DNA from: Aporrectodea caliginosa
Taxonomy: Eukaryota; Annelida; Clitellata; Crassiclitellata; Lumbricidae
Length of the DNA stretch: 64,000 nucleotides
NCBI GenBank assembly: GCA_020284085.1
Contig: JACEVL010000417.1
Coordinates: forward strand, 372,001 to 436,000
Direction of reading: 5' to 3'
Both the position numbers and the translations under genes were made by a program. This document shows, piece after piece, positions 46,319 to 57,467 of this stretch (position 1 is the stretch's first letter; every line of letters begins with the position of its first letter). The notes under the pieces were generated by a model that did not search any database, was not told the DNA's origin, and saw only the letters and a program-made list of their open reading frames with translations.

Positions 46319-48498
46319 ACTGGGTATCGATCTCCAATCGTTTAGCTCATCATAACACATCCACTCGAACCCGTGAGTTGGTAGATTTTTAGACATAGCC
46401 CAACCGTATAAATTATTCGCGTCAAGATAAGTTATAAATGACGAAGGCTTACTATCGTCAAACGAGGACATGTACTTATTATTCGCTTTGCTATAACGAT
46501 GTGAAATTGTGCTAACTCCCCCTCTGATTCCGTGCTTAACCATTAGTAGCATATCGTAATCGCTCATCAGCTCCAACTCTACATCAGTAATCTTCAACGC
46601 CGCATCCCATGCTAGTCCAGGTGAAGTAAAATACCAAGCTGGATCGAGTCCATAATTCTTACAGCACACGTCTCTAAAATTTTCAAACACGTCTGCGAGC
46701 AGAAGAACGTCGGACAGATTATATAAATCATGATATTCTCGAAACGTTTTACATCCGAATTCTTTCCATACCGTTTTAGCATGCTCGTAGTCTGAATCGC
46801 TAATATCTGAATCGTTTAGTCTCGAATAGAATTTTTGCTTCGGGGGCAATTCGGTTTCGTTCAATCGTTCGATGGTATCGACATAATCGTAAGGATAAAT
46901 TCCTTTTTTGAGTAAAAGATCTAACTGTCTGCCTTTATAAAATTCGCCTATATTTTTGCACTGCTCTTTACTAAGGTTCTTCGATAACGCGTCGAGACTC
47001 GAAGGCATGAATCTAAAACTATCGATAAAACGTAATTCGCGTTTTACTGTTACCTCTTTTCCTTCCTTGTTTACAAACTTATCGACTGCGACCTCTCTGC
47101 TAAACGATATATATTTTTCTTCATTAGAAGGTATGCAGTTAATCTTTTCGTTATCATCGCCTCGTAATCTTTTTACGAATAAATGAGCATCGTAATTTGA
47201 TAAATTATGGAAGAGTACCGGGAAAAACTTGGGGACTTTATAGCTTAAATTACAATCGTTATGGGAGGCGCCTCTGAATTTACCGCTTAAATGGCAGTGA
47301 TCTCTAACTCGATCTTTACCTAACTCTCCTCCGCAGATATGGCAGTTAGTAGCCTCTTCAAAACATTTCTTCTCATTTTTACCGAATATCATCTTCTTTG
47401 GGAATTTAAACTGGTTATATATTCGTTTAATATTTTCTACAAGAGTATCTACGAATATCTGTGCGACATCATCGTCTTCATTTTCAGCTGTAAACATTAC
47501 GGGGGCTTGAGAATATAGGTCATCATCGAAACATTTTATGTAATAACAGAAAGAACTCGGAACGTGTTTTTGATATTTGTTGGTATAGGACGTGTTGGGA
47601 TTTGGTTGACAAGTGTCTATAGGTTTAATAAAGCTTTCGAAATCCGCGTACACTACGAAAGGGACCCGCATCTTTCTATAATAATTTTTAAAACTCAACA
47701 TAGTCCCCGGTTCTGGGAGTTCTATTCGTTGTGCGTCTTGCTGCGAACAGTATTCACTATGCCTATTCAACGATTCCACTTCTCTATAACCGTTTAAACA
47801 TCTTCTACAATAGTGCATCGAATTATGAGATTTTTCTGTTCGCGAACTCATCAATTTGTTGAAGTTCTTAATCCAACAGTAATGCTTCTTTTCTCCGTCG
47901 GAAATAAGCAATAAGTCTACGCGGGCATCGCTTTCATGCTTCGATATATACAATGGGTATACATCTTTTTCGTAGCCGAATACGTTAACGCTAACGTTAT
48001 TGTTTCGTTCAAACTTATTTATAATATTAGCATCGGCGGCAACTGGGAACACAATACCACTCCAATCGAGCTTCTTAGATTGTTCTATTAAATCTCTCGT
48101 GATTCTATGCGGATTGTCTTCTGTTGGATTCAGCGCTCTAACGATGCACCACTTGAAACATTCATCGTCGTGGTTTTTCAAATTAATAATAGCCTTTTTA
48201 TTAGCTAAATACCCGGGAAGTGGAATATAAGAATTACCTTTCAACGGTTTATATTCCACTGTATCGATATCCAACTTCAAAACAGCTCTAAAACGCCAAT
48301 TGCTACCTCGCATCTGATAACTTGCCATGCTCTCTTTGATTTTATCCACTGCGTCGCTATATATTTCACCCACATCGGTTGCTTCTAAAATGATCACAGT
48401 CTTCGATTTAAAATTAGCTTCAGTCTCGACTACTTCCCCAGATTTCATATCTACTTTCTCCATTACACACACTAGATTGAATTGAACTTTTTCCCCAC
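46319..48498 (-). pseudogene. Polinton protein-primed DNA polymerase B, internal fragment
   Basis: A continuous minus-strand frame (about 48472 to 46319) covers a zinc-finger-like segment (CRRCLNGYREVESLNRHSEYC), exonuclease start YADFESF, an Endonuclease VII-like insert (CHICGGELGKDRVRDHCHLS, then GKFRGASHNDCNLSY), ExoII FHNLSNYDAHLF, ExoIII-like YNLSDVLLLADVF, and polymerase motif A YLDANNLYGWAM. It stops before motifs B and C (YxDTD), so it cannot polymerise. Polintons use this enzyme, with a terminal protein, to copy themselves. There are no TIRs nearby. The first 1273 bases from the right match the other copy at 52303-53287. Confidence 0.9.
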
Positions 48499-48879
48499 TT
48501 AGGCCACGCTTGTCAGACGATTTTAAACCTACATGATAGTTTCCTTAAGCAATACGACAATTCTTCCTCATCAAAACATGTTTTTATTTTTATGAAAGAA
48601 CAGTGTAAATAACCGTAACAATAGTGTGAAAATATTGGAAGTAGTGTTAAATTTATAACGCACCAAATGTTGCAGAACGACTCGTTTATCGTTTAATATC
48701 AAGTCTATTTTAAATTTTAATAACAGTACTCAATGATAGATTTGTTTAAAGTTGTGGTTTTCTTAGTCATGGCGATGTCATCAAACAGAAATATATAGGC
48801 CTAATCAAATCATGAAATCTAGATTTTCCAGGTTAAACCAAAGCTGCTGTTAGCTGCTGGTTTACCGTTATTGCTATTT
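48499..48879. other. No gene recognised
   Basis: AT-rich, with no element end visible at the Polinton breakpoint. Confidence 0.45.
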
Positions 48880-49190
48880 TACTTGAAACTTCCAGTCCTA
48901 ATGCGGGTGGATGGCTCATTAATATCCACCTCTAAGACTCCTCTCACGCGGACCCTTTGCGGTTCCTGGAACTCCTCACACAATTTGGTCTTCGCCAACA
49001 TATACGAGAGTTTGTCCACTCACTTGTACGGATGCTTGATCTGGTCATCACCTCTGACGATAGGCCTATGTCTGTTCACGATCTGTCCATCCATTCCATC
49101 AGCGTAATCGGATCACGCAAAACTGGTGGACCTACCCTTCCCTCCTTTACACACTCAACCAATACACACACCATCCATTTGGCGAGGTGA
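48880..49190 (+). pseudogene. Non-LTR endonuclease (APE) C-terminal fragment
   Basis: RFLELLTQFGLRQHIREFVH, then LDLVITSDDRPMSVHDL matches the C-terminal part of CR1-type AP endonuclease domains (LDLVIT...D). The final SDH catalytic histidine motif is garbled. Confidence 0.6.
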
Positions 49191-49426
49191 TGGAAATCTT
49201 TGGATTAGCAAGCATTCAATTGGTAAATTCGTCGCTCGAAATATGCTGATCGCTGCTTAAAGACCTGAATGACTTTTTTCACCTTATCTTTTCACTGCCT
49301 GCGAGGCTGAGAGCGCTTCTGATATATAGCTCTGCTGTGATAAGCGTTTTACAAATGTTCTTACTAGATTAGACAATATAGAAAATTAATGTAAATACAA
49401 GTTTTTATTCTGCCAAAGGTCTGAAA

Positions 49427-50862
49427 ATGCAAGGAGGAATTCTTGTAAATGAGAAACGATTTAAATGTGAAGTCTGTAACAAAGCATTTGCCCAGATTTG
49501 CATTCTCAAAATTCACACAAGAACTCACACTGGAGAAAAACCATACAAATGCAATTTATGTAGCAAACGATTTGCTCAAAAGAATTATCTAAACAGCCAT
49601 ACAAGAACCCACACTGGAGAAAAACCATACAAATGCAATTTATGTAGCAAACGATTTGCTCAAAAGAATTATCTAAACAGCCATACAAGAACCCACACTG
49701 GAGAAACACCATACAACTGCGGTTTGTGTCACAAAGGATTTGCACAGAGAGGTAATCTTCAAATTCATACGAGAACCCACACTGGAGAAAAACCATACAG
49801 ATGCAATTTATGTAACCAACGATTTGCATATAAGAGTTATCTAAACCGCCATACAAGAACCCACACTGGAGTAAAACCATTCAAATGCAATTGGTGTCAA
49901 AAAGGATTTAGTCGTAGGGATTATTTAGAAAGCCATAAAAGAACACACACTGGAGAAAAACCGTATCAGTGCAGTTTATGTCATAGCACATTTGCACAGA
50001 GGAATGGTCTTAACCAACATAAAATAATCCACACTGGAGAAAAATCGTATCAGTGCAATTTATGCAAAAAAGTATTTTCAAGGAAAATTAATTTTAAAAA
50101 ACATACAAGACCCCACTCTGGAGAAAAACCATACAAATGCAATCTATGTCACAAAGCATTTTCACAGAATAGTACTCTTTTAAATCACGTAAGAAGCCAC
50201 TCTGGAGAAAAACCATATAGTTGCACATTATGTCAAAAAAACTTTACAAAGCGATGTTATATGGAATGCCACAAAAGAAAGCCTACTGCAGAAGAACTAT
50301 ACAAGTGCAATTTCTGTAACAAGCATTTGCATCGAGTGAATCTCTCAAGTTGCATTCGAGAAAACACGCTAAGGAAAAGCCATTTAAATGGAAATTAGGC
50401 CTATGTGACACTGCATTTTCATGTAGTGATGTTTTCAACTACCATGAGAGACCCAATGCTGCTGAGAGTAAATTCAGTGAAAGCATTGTGCCGACCATCG
50501 AACAAGAATGCCGTGCAAGTGCTTTCCACAAGAGATTCGGTACGGACTATGAGAAGTGTGTTGATGGAAAACTGTTATCAGCTACTACAGTAACCGCACA
50601 AGATCTCTCTGCACAGAGAAAGAATCCCACTGAAGTTGAAGAACGATGTCCTGGAGTTCACTCTAGAATCAGAGATTATGTTGATGCTTTATTTTTTAGA
50701 TCGTATGGATGTGGGATGTGTGATCAAATGTTTGAAATTGAAAAGGAATTTATGGAACATTGTTACCATCACTACTGTGAAGCTCCTGAGAAAGATACAT
50801 TTCTTGAAATATTTGAAATTCAACTGTGTAGTTACTTTCCTAGAACACTGAAAACAGATTAG
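49427..50862 (+). CDS. C2H2 zinc-finger protein, about 11 tandem fingers, one frameshift
   Basis: From about 49439 ten regular fingers of CxxC...HxxxH type, joined by HTGEKPYKCNLC linkers, run to about 50310. Two neighbouring fingers (about 49543 and 49627) are identical, a recent duplication. In the next finger one base is missing near 50320: the frame leaves at NKHLHRV and stops at 50398. Adding a base restores a normal finger (KAFASSESLKLHSRKHAKEKP). The same frame as the 50350-50862 part then continues with a degenerate finger (Trp replaces the first Cys) and a Cys-rich tail CGMCDQMFEIEKEFMEHC, ending at 50862. A DNA-binding nuclear regulator is expected. It may be a pseudogene, or the frameshift may be an assembly error. 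I saw no upstream exon. It is convergent with the RING-Kelch gene. Confidence 0.8.
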
Positions 50863-50931
50863 TTCACGACTCTACATGTATAGTTAAGTCTATTCGTGTT
50901 TCCCCGGTTTTACTTTCCTAGAACACTGAAA

Positions 50932-51180
50932 AGATAATTATTAGTAGTAGGATAACTAAGCGGTGGAACATTCCACCAAAACAGCCTTAAATTTCATCAT
51001 ATCCTGCCTAAACAGCCTTAAATTCACATCTACCACATCCCCACATCAATACCCAACCTTCAAGTTCGAAAACTTTTCATCCACATCCCCAAAGTTTTCG
51101 AACGTACCCACCTAAACAGCCTTCCGTATCGGCGTCCCCCACGTCTCCGCGTCGATACCCGCCGCGTCGTCGGTCTAATT
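50932..51180 (+). repeat. Polinton left TIR
   Basis: Contains aaacagccttaaattcac, gttcgaaaacttttcatcc, aaagttttcgaacgta and ccgcgtcgtcggtctaat, all inverted in the right TIR. It has internal inverted words (gttcgaaaac/gttttcgaac). Confidence 0.85.
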
Positions 51181-51352
51181 ATTATACGCCGTACCACCCA
51201 CGCATCCTGAAACTATCGTAAATTCCCATAGCATCGATCTGTATGACTCATCGTGAATCTATAATTACATAGTCGGCATTTTCATCGATAAGCCTATCGC
51301 GTAATCGTAGGGGTAATAACGTGGGTTTCTAAGTCGTAGGTCTATATAAGCT

Positions 51353-52302
51353 TTAAGGTAAATTTATCAAATCCTCATTATCTACCCAAGAATTAAATGT
51401 CTCGGGGTAGCCTAACCATTTAACTAAAGATTTCTTCCCGTGTTTTCTAATCACTTTTTCGATCCTATATATTTCTTGGGTAGTCTTTTGCAATTCTTGT
51501 TCGTAGAAAGTGCCAACTATTTCTTCACCATTGTAATCGATTATCTTATACGTCGCAGGATCCGTATACTGAACACTAGATATAGTAAACGTCTCCTCAC
51601 TCCATCTCGGAGTGTACCCTTTTTCAAATATATTCTTCTTCTTCGTTATTCTAACCTTATCACCTACCGAGAACTTAGGCTTAATGGGTTCAGAAATTTC
51701 ATCACCGTACAAGTTCATCCATACAGTCTTTTCATTAATTTTCAGGCTAGCTTTAGAGGGAGTCATTTTAATGGAAGCATGTCTTGTATCATTATAATTA
51801 CTAACCATTTCGTCTAATATATCGATGTACCTTCTCGTTGAATTAGCTGTAAAGTATTTAAACATTCTTTCTCTCATCGTTCTATTCCAACGTTCAACGA
51901 CACACGATTTCTCTTCGTTCTCTGTAGAATACAATTCAACCAGTTTTTTAACATCCTTATTATAAAATTCTTTTCCCTTATCAACCCAAACTTTGCCTGG
52001 TTTTCTTCCGCTCTCTAATATTTTCACGAAGCCACTAGCCGTTGATTTTCCACTCTTATCATTCAGTGGCACAATCCACCCGTATTTAGAAAACACATCT
52101 ATAACCGTCAACAGATATTTTACATCATCGTTATCTTTAGCAAAAGGCTGCATATCGATTAGATCAGCTGCCCATATCTCATCTATCCCTGTAACGTATA
52201 CCCTCCGTTTTCTAAAACACCTTACTACGGGTTTATGTAATTCATCCGCGAGTTCATCAGTCCATTTTAAGCTTTTTTTAAACCTAATCCGAGACTCGAT
52301 TT
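51353..52302 (-). CDS. int: Polinton retroviral-type integrase with C-terminal chromodomain (5' truncated)
   Basis: The frame is open from the junction at 52302: FKKSLKWTDELADELHKPVV, then GIDEIWAADLIDMQ (first catalytic Asp), LTVIDVFSKYGW, VWVDKGKEFYN (second Asp) and VVERWNRTMRERMF (catalytic Glu). This is a complete DDE core. After an SH3-like stretch (FSVGDKVRITKKKNIFEKGY) comes a chromodomain, YRIEKVIRKHGKKSLVKWLG, then SWVDNEDL, and the stop at 51353 just inside the left TIR. The family inserts Polinton DNA into the genome, and chromodomains can bias target choice to modified chromatin. The N-terminal zinc-binding part is missing because the internal deletion joins integrase directly to polymerase at 52302/52303. 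The core may still be catalytically competent. Confidence 0.85.
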
Positions 52303-53911
52303 AACTTGGGGACTTTATAGCTTAAATTACAATCGTTATGGGAGGCGCCTCTGAATTTACCGCTTAAATGGCAGTGATCTCTAACTCGATCTTTACCTAA
52401 CTCTCCTCCGCAGATATGGCAGTTAGTAGCCTCTTCAAAACATTTCTTCTCATTTTTACCGAATATCATCTTCTTTGGGAATTTAAACTGGTTATATATT
52501 CGTTTAATATTTTCTACAAGAGTATCTACGAATATCTGTGCGACATCATCGTCTTCATTTTCAGCTGTAAACATTACGGGGGCTTGAGAATATAGGTCAT
52601 CATCGAAACATTTTATGTAATAACAGAAAGAACTCGGAACGTGTTTTTGATATTTGTTGGTATAGGACGTGTTGGGATTTGGTTGACAAGTGTCTATAGG
52701 TTTAATAAAGCTTTCGAAATCCGCGTACACTACGAAAGGGACCCGACATCTTTCTATAATAATTTTTAAAACTCAACATAGTCCCCGGTTCTGGGAGTTC
52801 TATTCGTTGTGCGTCTTGCTGCGAACAGTATTCACTATGCCTATTCAACGATTCCACTTCTCTATAACCGTTTAAACATCTTCTACAATAGTGCATCGAA
52901 TTATGAGATTTTTCTGTTCGCGAACTCATCAATTTGTTGAAGTTCTTAATCCAACAGTAATGCTTCTTTTCTCCGTCGGAAATAAGCAATAAGTCTACGC
53001 GGGCATCGCTTTCATGCTTCGATATATACAATGGGTATACATCTTTTTCGTAGCCGAATACGTTAACGCTAACGTTATTGTTTCGTTCAAACTTATTTAT
53101 AATATTAGCATCGGCGGCAACTCTTTGATTTTATCCACTGCGTCGCTATATATTTCACCCACATCGGTTGCTTCTAAAATGATCACAGTCTTCGATTTAA
53201 AATTAGCTTCAGTCTCGACTACTTCCCCAGATTTCATATCTACTTTCTCCATTACACACACTAGATTGAATTGAACTTTTTCCCCACGATTTTTCGTTAG
53301 CAGACCAACTACCAGCGGCCTTACAGCATTGAGGAAAGATGTGACGTCAATTCCACCAGTTCCTTGGATTGTGTATCGCTTTGTAAATCCTTTTAAAGCA
53401 TTCGCGGTCTCTAGGATTTCAAACTTCTTTGTATTTATTTTACTAAAAATACTCGAAATCTTTGACTTCACCGAGTCTAATCGTTCATTCACGGATTTCT
53501 TTTCTCGAGGAACTACGTAATTAATCAACCAATCCGCAAAAGTGTTAAGTTTCGACCTAGCTTTATTCTTCGCTTCAGTCAAAACGAGATTTCCAAGTAG
53601 GCAGATAAGGCGTATACTTACCTGGAACAAGCGTCGGAACTTTGATGTCTGGAACCGGAGCGTCTAGCGGGTTGCTTTCGTGTTCAGTCTTAGCGTTTTG
53701 TGTAGGTTCAGACGATAGTAATGCCACGAGATCCGCTTTCCGAAGTCGTGAATAACCTCGCACAGCCTTTTTCTTTGGCGATATTTCGTAATTGTTTTAC
53801 TGTCTTCGTTTTATATTCGATTTTATATACAGAAGATTTTTCTTTAAGTCCTTTCGTGAAAACAGATTTTGTATTCATTGTTGGAGTAGTATGCGGAATT
53901 TGTTTTTTCAC
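52303..53911 (-). pseudogene. Polinton DNA polymerase B, N-terminal part, several frame breaks
   Basis: From the right TIR inwards: an N-terminal piece with a SAP/HeH-like motif split over two frames (VKQLRNIAKEKG, RGYSRLRKADLVALLSS), then NKARSKLNTFADWLINYVVP, VRPLVVGLL and FNLVCVMEKVDMKSGE, a 289-base deletion relative to the 46-48 kb copy, then the zinc-finger segment, a 1-base insertion at about 52746, and the exonuclease start and Endonuclease VII-like insert. It ends at the integrase junction. The polymerase palm is absent. Non-functional. Confidence 0.85.
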
Positions 53912-54084
53912 ATGAGGTTATACCGTGAACTACTGACTTAGAAACGAGGGCTGTTATTATCCCTAACGTGTTACGCAATACACCTATCGATGGTTTTGAA
54001 AACTATGTCAATTGTACATTCATGAGTCTATGGGAGACGAGCATCTAATTAGGATGCGTTTGATAAAGTAAATATGATCTAATA

Positions 54085-54339
54085 TATTAGACCGACGACG
54101 CGGTGGGTATAAGACGCGGAGACGTGGCAAGAGGCCGATACGGAAGGCTGTTTAGATCTGATGTACGTTCGAAAACTTTGGGGATGTGGATGAAAAGTTT
54201 TCGAACTTGAAGGTTGGGTATTGAGGTGGGGATGTGGTAGATGTGAATTTAAGGCTGTTTAGGCAGGATATGATGAAATTTAAGGCTGTTTTGGTGGAAT
54301 GTTCCAGCCGCTTAGTTATCCTACTACTAATAATTATCT
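54085..54339 (-). repeat. Polinton right TIR
   Basis: Inverted partner of 50932-51180. It ends AATTATCT at 54339, only about 30 bases from the stop codon of the RING-Kelch gene. Confidence 0.85.
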
Positions 54340-54370
54340 GGGTAGTGTTCATGGAAAGTAAAACCGCAGG

Positions 54371-57135
54371 TCATCCTAAGATTTCTGCGCTGTTTGCTAG
54401 ACTAAAAAGCGCATGTTTGCACAGGCATGTACAAGGCACGGCTTTGGCAATTTCCCAAGATGTCTTCCATTCAAATGAGGAATCAACGAGAATGTTCTGA
54501 AGAGGGACGTTATGCAAGTCGTCTCTGCATTTCCATCTTCTTTTCCCATCTTTATCCGTTTCACTGATTCCTCCTCCAATGACAAAGATTCGTTCATTAT
54601 CAACAAGGTTACCAAACCGATGACAGACAGGAGTCTTAAACTGTTTTCTTTCTTGCCAAGTCTCCGTCTCAAAGTTAAATATAAAACAAGTATTCAGATC
54701 CAAGTAGAACAACATACGTATCCCAAAGTGCAGCTCTGCATAGGCACTATATAAGGCCTACGGCAGTTGTGTCGAAAGGACACAGCATGTGTTTTCTTTC
54801 GTGTTGTACACTTGAACATGATTAAATGCCTTTTTATCTTCAAACCTGGAACCACCAAAGAGATATAGTGAACTCCTGATTGGAACACTGTTGCTAGAAC
54901 CTTGGACACAGTGAACCAGCTTACCCACTGTGCAGCATTTGTCTGTGATTGCACTGTATGCCTCCACGCTGTCTAGAGCGCTTGCATTTGAATCCACAAA
55001 TCCTCCACAGATGTACAACACTTCATCGATAAATGCTGCGCTGTGTCTACGACGGCCTTGAACTAAAGAAGCGCATTTCACCCAAACAGAATCGGAATTG
55101 TATTTCCAGATTTCATTTTTTTTTACTCCTATTCCTGTAACGTATATCGTGTTAAAGTAAACGGCGGCGGATGATTCGGTTGCCATTTTTGTCGGAATTT
55201 GTTCTCTTGTTGAGATTTCATTTGGTCGATGTAGATTTATTTTGATGACGTCAGTCGATATAGTCGTAGTATCATTTATTCCAACGACAATTGCACAGTT
55301 CTCAAACTCTGTCATGGTTTCTGTTGAAGCAATGAAAGTAAATTCATTGATGGCTGGAAGTTGAACTGAGCATTATCAAATTACTTACATCTCACATTAT
55401 TGTAATTTATTATGATTGATGAAATAAAGTATATGATTTCGTTAAATTAATGGCATAATAAATAATATTATAACAATTAGGGTCAAAGGATTTTTAATCA
55501 CCAAAAATTCAAAATAGACTTCAAACAGTCAACCATAATCCATAAAACATCTTACAGCCGGCTGGTCATGACTTACGCTGAAAGTCTTTATTACCTTAAG
55601 ATCCAAAATAGGAAACAATTTTATATGCTTTTTTCGATTTCTTTGAAATTGTCAAATAATAGTGTATTGTTCTTCCTTCATCAAAGGTGACGCCGCATAT
55701 ATGATATTATCATATTTCACTTCGCCGTTACAAATTTAATGTTGAAATAGAACGGGTATTGTGTTTGAAGCCAAACATCAATACAAATTAAAGAGTAGGG
55801 ACATAATTGTGGCTGTTAGGTAAGCCATTTACGAAATCACGGTCCCGGCAAAATCAGAACAGATGGCAACCATGTTTGGGTGTGCAGACCAATCAGGGAT
55901 ATTACAGAGATTGCTGTGTGTAAATTTTAGTGTGAAGAATTATTTCACGTAAGCAAATAAATACAGTGTACATACATTAAAAATATAAATTTTCTTTAGA
56001 AAATATTACCTTGGATGTTTCCCACAATTCTGTTGTTGTACTTCTGTAAAACTTCATTCAAATCTGTTGCTTGGAAAGAAACTTCGACTGATTTTCGTGG
56101 ACGACCAATGAATGCCTCGTGATCTTTTTCCAATTCGTCTGCTCTAAGAATTAATTCATCAACCGAACTGCAGATGTCACTGGCCGATCCATTAGATCTT
56201 AATTCACTGCAATAAGCTTCAAAAGTTTTCAATATCGTGCAGCTTGTTTCAATGATCTCCATTTCTTCTTCCATTTTCTTTAGCTGATTTGATTTCACCA
56301 CAGAGAGTTCATCCAAGAGCGATTTTGTGTCGCGATCTATCATTTCTTTCAGATCCTTGTTTCTTTTATGGATTGCGCTTTCTATCTCAACTATTTCCTT
56401 AAGAAAATCTGCCTTTCTTTTCTCAACATTTTCTTTCACTACAAGCATTTCATCTGCATAGTTCGATATCTTCCATGCATTCTTTTCAATCGTTTGGCGA
56501 AATTCTTCATCGACTGTTGCGATATCCTTGCAATCATGTAACTTGTGTCTTTCAACAAAACAAGAGACACACACGATTTTCTTGCATTCAGCGCAGTAGT
56601 AGTCTAATAATTTCTGAGTGTGTTTAGAGCAGTATTTCACAGAATAAACCCGCTTAATTCCTGATGTTACAGCATCGCTTCCAATTTTCACCAATTGATG
56701 ATTTCTACTGATTTTCTGAAATTGGTGAACTTTTCCGCAGCTATCGCAGTAGTTATCTTGGCACTCTAAGCATCTCATCGTGGCTGTTGGTATTTGCTTT
56801 GTTTTGCTCTCATCGCTGGCACTGCAGACATCGCAGATGATGGTGGCGCTTCCCGTTTGTAGCGTCATCTTATACTGCAAGAGGTTTTCCATAAAAAAGT
56901 TTTTCGGCACACCATTTACTCCATCTGCTGGAATGAGGAACTCTTTTCTACACAAAGGACAAGGCATCTTGTCTCCTGGATCTTTCTGTGCCGTTCCTCC
57001 AGTGCGTTTCAGGCATTGAAAACAGAACGTGTGAATGCATGGTAGCATTCGTGGATCAGTGAATGCATTCAAGCAGATTGGACATTCTGTTATTTCTCTA
57101 AGTTCTTTAGCAGCTTTCTCCTTTGTATCCGCCAT
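54371..57135 (-). CDS. RING/B-box/coiled-coil-Kelch protein (TRIM-like), in-frame TAG
   Basis: Exon 1 is 57135-56010, starting at an ATG in good context (gaagATGg) and ending CAAG|GTAATA. Exon 2 is 55365-54371 (acceptor aatgctcag). The join is in phase and reads through NIQ-V-QLPAINEFTF. Exon 1 holds a C3HC4 RING (CPICLNAF...CIHTFCFQCL...CPLCRKEF), B-box 1 (CDVCSASDE...CLECQDNYCDSC), B-box 2 (CSKHTQKLLDYYCAECKKIV, C.SCF...H) and a coiled coil of about 90 residues. Exon 2 holds Kelch-type repeats (YVTGIG, LYICGGFVD, LYLFGGSRFEDK, IFVIGGGISE). This is the plan of a ubiquitin ligase with a substrate-binding propeller. A TAG at 54758-54760 cuts the propeller. Reading through it, the same frame continues (ALYSAYAELHFGIRMLFYLD) to 54371. 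It is either a recent pseudogene or an allele with a nonsense change. Confidence 0.8.
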
Positions 57136-57177
57136 CTTCACTTAATCGGAAATCTTATTAAACAAGATCAAGAATTG

Positions 57178-57301
57178 CGCGATAAAATTGAATGCCCGAA
57201 GAAAATACAAAAGAGAGCTAATAAACTCGTATGAAGAAAGGCTTCAAAAGCTAGGTCTCTTTTTCTTGGAAAGAAACAGAATCAGGGTGATCTTACGGAA
57301 T
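57178..57301 (+). pseudogene. Short non-LTR RT C-terminal fragment
   Basis: RDKIECPKKIQKRANKLV, then in the next frame YEERLQKLGLFFLERNRIR, the conserved post-RT segment (RRATKL...YEERLK.LGL..LE.RR.RGDL). It lies between the ATG of the RING-Kelch gene and the ISL2EU-like element. Confidence 0.75.
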
Positions 57302-57467
57302 GTCGGGCGCGACGTCTAGCGGCCAACTGACGGACTAAGGTCAAATGACTTCCGGCGTAGTTGTTTACATTGGTTGCAACATGGTTATTACCGGCATGTA
57401 GCATGTTTACATGTTTCCCGATGAAACTTTATGCATTATATTAAGTTTAATAAAGCATATAGCATAT

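Larger units (their letters stand above)
50905..54366. mobile_element. Internally deleted Polinton (Maverick) with both TIRs
   Basis: The left TIR (50932-51180) and right TIR (54085-54339) are inverted copies of about 250 bp that start AGATAATTATTAGTAGTAGG, with short indels between them. Inverted similarity continues a further 27 bases outward (CGGTTTTACTTTCC..GAACACT), so the exact termini are uncertain, and no 6-bp duplication could be read. Between the TIRs are an integrase (minus strand) and the N-terminal part of polymerase B. The ATPase, protease and capsid genes are gone, and the element is only 3.4 kb instead of the usual 15-20 kb. Confidence 0.85.

Noticed and set aside
48871..49107. 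Host gene exon
   Set aside because: The adjacent frame is a non-LTR endonuclease fragment. This one is its shadow.
49506..49880. Minus-strand repetitive frame over the zinc fingers
   Set aside because: Antisense shadow of the finger repeats.
50926..54345. 6-bp Polinton target duplication
   Set aside because: ctgaaa and gggtag do not match, and the inverted repeat continues beyond the expected termini.
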